From contig JAJQAJ010000076.1 in assembly GCA_021203865.1 (NCBI GenBank), forward strand, positions 1 to 45,502: 45,502 nt of DNA. Direction: 5' to 3'. Shown here piece by piece: positions 41,452-45,502 of the stretch (the stretch's first letter is position 1; each line of letters starts with the position of its first letter). A program made the translations under genes and the position numbers. Under the pieces are notes generated by a model, which searched no databases, had not been told where the DNA came from, and worked only from the letters and a program-made list of their open reading frames with translations. This DNA comes from Clostridia bacterium (lineage in GTDB: Bacteria > Bacillota > Clostridia > Christensenellales > Borkfalkiaceae).

Positions 41452-41482
41452 AAAAAAACGGGGCTTTGGCCTCGCTTTTTCA
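41452..41482. terminator. Bidirectional terminator between convergent genes
   Basis: CGGGGC (41459-41464) and GCCTCG (41469-41474) form a stem with a TTTG loop. T5 follows on the plus strand and A7 precedes it, giving T7 on the minus strand. It ends both the argS unit and the DegV unit. Confidence 0.75.
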
Positions 41483-42349
41483 GTATATTATGTAACATCC
41501 CGTACAAAGCGCCCCGGGTCCTAGATGGGCCGCGACACTTAGGTTGAGCTCGTCTATGCAAAGAAATCTTAGCTTCGGAAGCTCTTTGACAATCTGCGCC
41601 TTGAATTCCTCGGCTTCCTCCGGACACTGTGTGTGCGCTATCGCCGTGCCCATCTTTCCCGCTTCATATTCCTCTTTGAACTCGGTTTCAACGTTTCGCC
41701 TTAAAGCCTCTATCATGGCCTTTCTGCCCTGGGACGTCGTCATGACGTTTTTGTACTGCGTTATGCCGTCTTCTTTTATTTCAACAACCGGTTTTATTTT
41801 GAGAAGCTGGCCTATGGCCGCCTTTGAAGCGGAAATCCTTCCGCCGCGTTTCAAATATTCAAGGCTTGGGACCATTATGTAGATTTTGGAATACCTCGCC
41901 GTGTCTTCAAGCCATTTTTTAATCTCTTCCGGGCTCTTCCCTTCGTCCACCATCTTTTTCGCGTCGGCTATGCCCTGGCGCATTGTGACCGACACGCGTT
42001 TGTGGTCAATGACAAACACCTTCCCGTCGAATTTCTGCTTTGCTACCTTTTCGAGATTGTAACAAGATGTTGAAAGGCCAGAGGATATCGGAAAGTACAG
42101 TATCTGGTCATAGCCGCTGCCGAGTATCTTAGTCCATAGTTTTTCCGCCGAATAGGGACTTGGCTGAGAGGTTGTGACCTTGTGTCCGCCACGTAGTTTT
42201 TCGTAGAACTCGTCACTTGTTAGGTTGACGTCCTGAAAATACTGCTTGTCGTCGATGAGTATCGGAGTGGGCAGAAGGAAGAAGCCGCTTTTTTCGGCCT
42301 CATCACTCAGAATCCCGCTGTTACTGTCGAAGGCTATCGCTATTTTCAT
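41480..42349 (-). CDS. DegV family protein (first copy)
   Basis: The 289-residue protein belongs to the DegV family, which binds a fatty acid in a central pocket and, in Firmicutes, works as a FakB subunit that presents exogenous fatty acids to the FakA kinase. IAIAFDSNSGILSDEAEK is the N terminus, and YFPISSGLSTSCYNLEKVA contains the conserved Ser of the acyl-binding site. I start it at ATG 42349; the GTG at 42364 is an alternative. It ends in a bidirectional terminator and follows a closely related paralogue. fakA is not in this window. Confidence 0.86.
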   Translation of the reverse strand: MKIAIAFDSNSGILSDEAEKSGFFLLPTPILIDDKQYFQDVNLTSDEFYEKLRGGHKVTTSQPSPYSAEKLWTKILGSGYDQILYFPISSGLSTSCYNLEKVAKQKFDGKVFVIDHKRVSVTMRQGIADAKKMVDEGKSPEEIKKWLEDTARYSKIYIMVPSLEYLKRGGRISASKAAIGQLLKIKPVVEIKEDGITQYKNVMTTSQGRKAMIEALRRNVETEFKEEYEAGKMGTAIAHTQCPEEAEEFKAQIVKELPKLRFLCIDELNLSVAAHLGPGALCTGCYIIY

Positions 42350-42391
42350 AAAATTCCAATCCACGCTTGTAAAACCGCACGCGGACCCGTT

Positions 42392-43291
42392 TCAGTATTT
42401 TATCGCACACGTCAGTGCGAGAGCCCCCGGACCTATGTGACATGACACGCTGAGTGAGAGGGGGTCAATAAACGCTATCTCCATGCCGGGAAATGCTTCC
42501 TGAACTTCTCTCTCAAAAATCTTCGCCTCATCATAATTTTTGGTGTGAGCTATGGAAAGCACCATTTTTCCTTCGGCCGCGAGGTCTTTAAACCTTGTGT
42601 CAAGGTCTTTTTTGACGGCGTCTATCATGTTGGCCTTTGCCTCGGAAAGTTTTCTCGGCATCTTGAATCTGTCGAGTTTTTCACCTTGAATTTGCAAGAG
42701 CGGCTTTATTTTGAGAAGCGAACCTATCGCGGCGGCCGCGGGGGTGACGCGTCCTCCCTTTTTGAGGTACTTCATTGTGGCGACCATAATATATATGGAA
42801 GACTGCATTTTTGTCTCCATGAGCCAGTCGTATATCTCTTTGGCGTCTTTTCCTTCGTCCGCCAATTTCTTCGCGTCATAGACGCTCTGGCGCTGGGTTA
42901 CGGAAATTCTTTGGTTGTCGACGACGTACACCTTGCCGCAAAACTCGGGCGTGCTCTCCGCGTAGTGGATGAAAGTCGCGCATGTGTCGGATAGTCCCGA
43001 TGACATGGGGATGAAGATTATGGCGTCGTTTTCCTTTAAAAGGTCTCTCCATATTTCCCCAACGTCGAACGTGGCGGGTTGGGACGTCGAAACGTTCGCG
43101 TCCGCTTCAAGCTTTTCGTAAAACTCTTCCTGTGTTAAGGTGAGGTCTTCGAAATACTGCTTGATGTTCATCTCACCATTTTCGTCTTTTTCCTCAATGA
43201 GGACGGGCATGGGCACGACGCGCACACCTAATTCTTCACCTTCTTTCTGGGTTATGCCGCTGTTGCTGTCGGTTACGATGGCTGTTTTCAT
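42392..43291 (-). CDS. DegV family protein (second copy)
   Basis: A 299-residue paralogue of the preceding gene. MKTAIVTDSNSGITQKEG and FIPMSSGLSDTCATFIHYA are the family blocks, and KKGGRVTPAAAAIGSLLKIK the conserved middle. ATG 43291 follows a GGAG site. The two copies lie in tandem 42 bases apart and share the C-terminal HIGPGAL...C pattern. They may bind different acyl chains. Confidence 0.86.
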   Translation of the reverse strand: MKTAIVTDSNSGITQKEGEELGVRVVPMPVLIEEKDENGEMNIKQYFEDLTLTQEEFYEKLEADANVSTSQPATFDVGEIWRDLLKENDAIIFIPMSSGLSDTCATFIHYAESTPEFCGKVYVVDNQRISVTQRQSVYDAKKLADEGKDAKEIYDWLMETKMQSSIYIMVATMKYLKKGGRVTPAAAAIGSLLKIKPLLQIQGEKLDRFKMPRKLSEAKANMIDAVKKDLDTRFKDLAAEGKMVLSIAHTKNYDEAKIFEREVQEAFPGMEIAFIDPLSLSVSCHIGPGALALTCAIKY

Positions 43292-43340
43292 GTTGTTCTC
43301 CAAATATGGTTCTCTCTAACTTGTTTGTTATGGTGTGTGT

Positions 43341-43715
43341 TCAGATTTCGGCTGTGACCTCTATTTCGACTTTGGCGCCTTTCGGAATCTCTCTCACCGC
43401 CACGCAGGATCTTGCGGGCTTTGATGTGAAGTGTTTTTCATACACGGCGTTGAACGCCGAAAAATCCGCCATGTCGGAAAGGAAGCAGGTGGTCTTTATG
43501 ACTTTTTCAATGGATGTGCCGGCTGCTTCGAGAAGTGCCTCGACGTTTTGACATACCCGTTCGGTCTGACCTTCTATCGTTGTGTCTTCCATGTTCCCCG
43601 TTTCGGGGTTAATGGGAATCTGACCCGACGCAAAAACGAGGTTTCCGAAAATTTTTGCCTGGGAATAGGGTCCTATCGCCGCGGGCGCCTTGTCTGTTAC
43701 AACTGTCTTTGTCAT
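43341..43715 (-). CDS. ridA: RidA family enamine/imine deaminase
   Basis: This 124-residue protein hydrolyses reactive enamines and imines, such as 2-aminoacrylate made by PLP enzymes. APAAIGPYSQAKIFGNLVFA and the active arginine in RSCVAVREIPKGAKVEIE are both present. It begins eight bases after the threonine dehydratase gene, whose product generates its substrate, so the pairing is functional. Confidence 0.95.
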   Translation of the reverse strand: MTKTVVTDKAPAAIGPYSQAKIFGNLVFASGQIPINPETGNMEDTTIEGQTERVCQNVEALLEAAGTSIEKVIKTTCFLSDMADFSAFNAVYEKHFTSKPARSCVAVREIPKGAKVEIEVTAEI

Positions 43716-43723
43716 TTCATCTC

Positions 43724-44932
43724 CTAATTTTGCACGAGTTTGAATCCGTTTTCCAAGAGCTTGTCTTTTATCATCTTTATGTGCTCCGCGTCGCGGGTCT
43801 CTATCTCTATTTTGAGATAGCAGTCGTTGACCGACATGCCTTCATTCGAGCGGAGGTGCAGAATTTCCGTGATATTTCCGCCGCAGGCCGCGATAATTGA
43901 GGACACATCCCTTATCTGTCCCGGCCTGTCGCCTATCTCCAAAGTGAGGGAACATGACCTTCCGGACATCAGAAGTCCGCGGTAGATTATCCTTGAAAGA
44001 ATTGTGACGTCTATGTTTCCGCCGGAGAGGACGCAGCAGACTTTCTTTCCTTTTAGCTCCGGAATTTTGCCGAACATCACTCCCGCGAGCGCGGCCGCGC
44101 CCGCGCCTTCCGATATCATCTTTTGCTTTTCTATGAGGGAGAGGATGCTGGCCGCAATCTCGTCGTCGTTGACTGTGACTATCCCGTCGACGTACTCTTT
44201 GCAGATGTTGAAGTTTATGGGCGAGGTTTCCTTGACCGCGATGCCGTCCGCGATGGTCGAACAACTGTCAAGTGCGACTATCTTCCCGCTGGAAAGCGAT
44301 GCGAGCATGGAGGGGGACCCCGATGACTGCACGCCGTATATTTTTATGTTGGGGTTGAGTGATTTCACGGCGTAAGCTATCCCGGAGATGAGTCCGCCGC
44401 CGCCCACAGGCACTATTATCGCGTCAACGTCCGGCATTTCGTCCAAAATCTCAAGCCCTATCGTCCCCTGTCCCGCGATGACGCATTCGTCGTCGAAGGG
44501 GTGTATGAAGGTGTATCCGTATTTGTCCCTAAGCCTTTCCGCCTCGGCGTGCGCGTCGTCATATACGCCCGGCACCAGTATTATCTCCGAACCGTATGAG
44601 CGCGTGGCCTCGACCTTGGATATGGGCGCGCCTTCCGGCATGCATATTATGGATCGTATGCCGAATTTCTGGGACGCGAGTGCGACACCCTGGGCGTGGT
44701 TTCCGGCGGAGCAGGCGATGACACCTTTGGCCTTCTCCTCGTCGGTGAGCTGGGATATCTTGTAATACGCGCCGCGTATTTTGAACGAGCCGGTTATCTG
44801 CAGAACTTCGGGTTTGAGGAAGAGCTCACAGCCCGTCTGAGCCGAAAAGACGGGCGAATATATTATGTCCGTCTGCCTTATCGTGTCGCTTAAAATGTAT
44901 CTCGCATGATAAATTTTATCCAGTGTAAGCAT
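43724..44932 (-). CDS. ilvA: Threonine ammonia-lyase (threonine dehydratase)
   Basis: This 402-residue PLP enzyme deaminates threonine to 2-oxobutanoate, which feeds isoleucine synthesis or catabolism. ITGSFKIRGAYYKI holds the PLP lysine, and PVGGGGLISGIAYAV the phosphate-binding glycine loop. The C-terminal ~75 residues (GRSCSLTLEIGDRPGQIRDV) form a single ACT-like domain, so it is of the shorter, catabolic-type architecture rather than the E. coli biosynthetic one. It starts three bases after the membrane protein gene. Confidence 0.9.
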   Translation of the reverse strand: MLTLDKIYHARYILSDTIRQTDIIYSPVFSAQTGCELFLKPEVLQITGSFKIRGAYYKISQLTDEEKAKGVIACSAGNHAQGVALASQKFGIRSIICMPEGAPISKVEATRSYGSEIILVPGVYDDAHAEAERLRDKYGYTFIHPFDDECVIAGQGTIGLEILDEMPDVDAIIVPVGGGGLISGIAYAVKSLNPNIKIYGVQSSGSPSMLASLSSGKIVALDSCSTIADGIAVKETSPINFNICKEYVDGIVTVNDDEIAASILSLIEKQKMISEGAGAAALAGVMFGKIPELKGKKVCCVLSGGNIDVTILSRIIYRGLLMSGRSCSLTLEIGDRPGQIRDVSSIIAACGGNITEILHLRSNEGMSVNDCYLKIEIETRDAEHIKMIKDKLLENGFKLVQN

Positions 44933-44935
44933 TTC

Positions 44936-45352
44936 TCAACCTTCGCCGTCTTTTTTGTCGCCGCTGTTTTTGTCAGGTGCGGCGCTTTCCGCGTTTTTCT
45001 TGATTTTGTTGGCTCGGGACGTGAACGTGAAAAACCAGATGACGTCGATTATCGCTATGAACACCCCGAAAAGCAGTATTATGAACCCCGTCAGGATTTC
45101 CCCGTCGCTCGCGGCCGAGCGAAGCTCCATCACAAGTCCCACTACGACGAGCGCGAGAGCGACAATCTCTATCGCAAGGCATATGAACGCCGCCCGCCTC
45201 TGAAGATTTTTGGGGACGGGTTTGGGCGTCGCCGCCGGCTCCTCGGCAGGGATTTCCTCCGCGACGTTTATCGCCCCGCCTTCGGAGATTTCCTCCCTGT
45301 ATTCTTCGGAAAGAGCGTTTTTTTCATCTTTTCTTTCGTCGTTTTCTTCCAT
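44936..45352 (-). CDS. Small membrane protein with two transmembrane segments
   Basis: The 138-residue protein is not assigned to a family. The first ~45 residues are acidic and charged (ENDERKDEKNALSEEY). Two hydrophobic segments follow, about residues 54-73 (FICLAIEIVALALVVVGLVM) and 86-109 (TGFIILLFGVFIAIIDVIWF), then a lysine-rich tail. It should lie in the cell membrane with both ends on the same side. It is the first gene of the unit with ilvA, ridA and the DegV genes; a transport or anchoring role would be guesswork. Confidence 0.6.
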   Translation of the reverse strand: MEENDERKDEKNALSEEYREEISEGGAINVAEEIPAEEPAATPKPVPKNLQRRAAFICLAIEIVALALVVVGLVMELRSAASDGEILTGFIILLFGVFIAIIDVIWFFTFTSRANKIKKNAESAAPDKNSGDKKDGEG

Positions 45353-45379
45353 GTCCGGCCTTTTAGAAAATATAGTCTT

Positions 45380-45408
45380 ATTTTATCTTCACGGGGGAGC
45401 ATAGTCAA
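45380..45408 (-). promoter_or_regulatory. Predicted promoter of the membrane protein-ilvA-ridA-degV unit
   Basis: On the minus strand TTGACT (45408-45403), 17 bases and TAAAAT (45385-45380) give a strong promoter with a start near 45373, about 20 bases before the first ATG. Confidence 0.65.
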
Positions 45409-45502
45409 GTCAAATGCGCGATTTGCGGTCCCCGCATTCGCGCGGGAAACGTAAATTGTCAAAGTAAATTCCACTTGCCTCGTCGGCATGCGAGAAATGT
45501 TG

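Noticed and set aside
1-45502. CRISPR arrays, rRNA genes, attachment sites, replication origin
   Set aside because: No regularly spaced repeats, rRNA signatures, DnaA-box clusters or tRNA-linked direct repeats were seen.

Overview
The window looks like a chromosomal segment of an anaerobic Clostridia-type bacterium (Bacillota), probably from an uncultured lineage. The reasons are: one-piece long PurL of the clostridial kind, the rimP-nusA-rnpM-ylxQ-infB-rbfA-truB-ribF cluster in Firmicutes order, a polC-derived gene between ispG and rimP, a TM1266-type hydrogenase-system regulator, tandem DegV genes, strong GGAGG ribosome-binding sites, and sigma-A-like TTGACA/TATAAT promoters. No species can be named from the sequence alone.

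Region 1 (1-4284) is a decayed accessory island. It holds a small unknown protein with an AT-hook-like tail, a broken AAA-ATPase-like gene, an IS3-type transposase remnant on the minus strand, an intact DUF234-type ATPase with operator-like repeats at its promoter, the truncated left end of an IS21-type element, and a Phd/YefM-PIN toxin-antitoxin pair in which both genes are broken. Region 2 (4285-7432) is an operon for a TM1266-like regulator and an ABC importer. It sits behind a palindromic operator-like sequence and a leader that may form a riboswitch-like structure. Region 3 (7433-10440) contains a candidate structured RNA and a DpnII-like restriction-modification locus with an intact Dam-type methylase, a frameshifted endonuclease and a second methylase.

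Region 4 (10441-21720) encodes the purine pathway to IMP: purE, purC, purF, purM, purN, purH, purD, purL, with hairpins inside the operon. purB and purK are not in the window. Region 5 (21721-37787) holds nrdR, ispG, a truncated PolC-like OB/exonuclease protein, the rimP to ribF translation and RNA cluster, an endonuclease IV-like gene, then pepP, efp, dtd, a metallo-beta-lactamase protein and a DUF5662 protein. pepP has a near-perfect promoter so close to its ATG that the mRNA should be leaderless. Region 6 (37776-45502) has a minus-strand tRNA-Gly(CCC) and ychF, a plus-strand argS and HAD phosphatase, and a minus-strand unit of a small membrane protein, threonine dehydratase, RidA and two DegV proteins.

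The most unusual items are the polymerase-less PolC at the normal polC locus, the candidate structured RNAs at about 4509-4606 and 7520-7647, the predicted leaderless pepP transcript, and the series of one-base lesions in defence and toxin genes. No CRISPR array, rRNA or intact insertion sequence was found.
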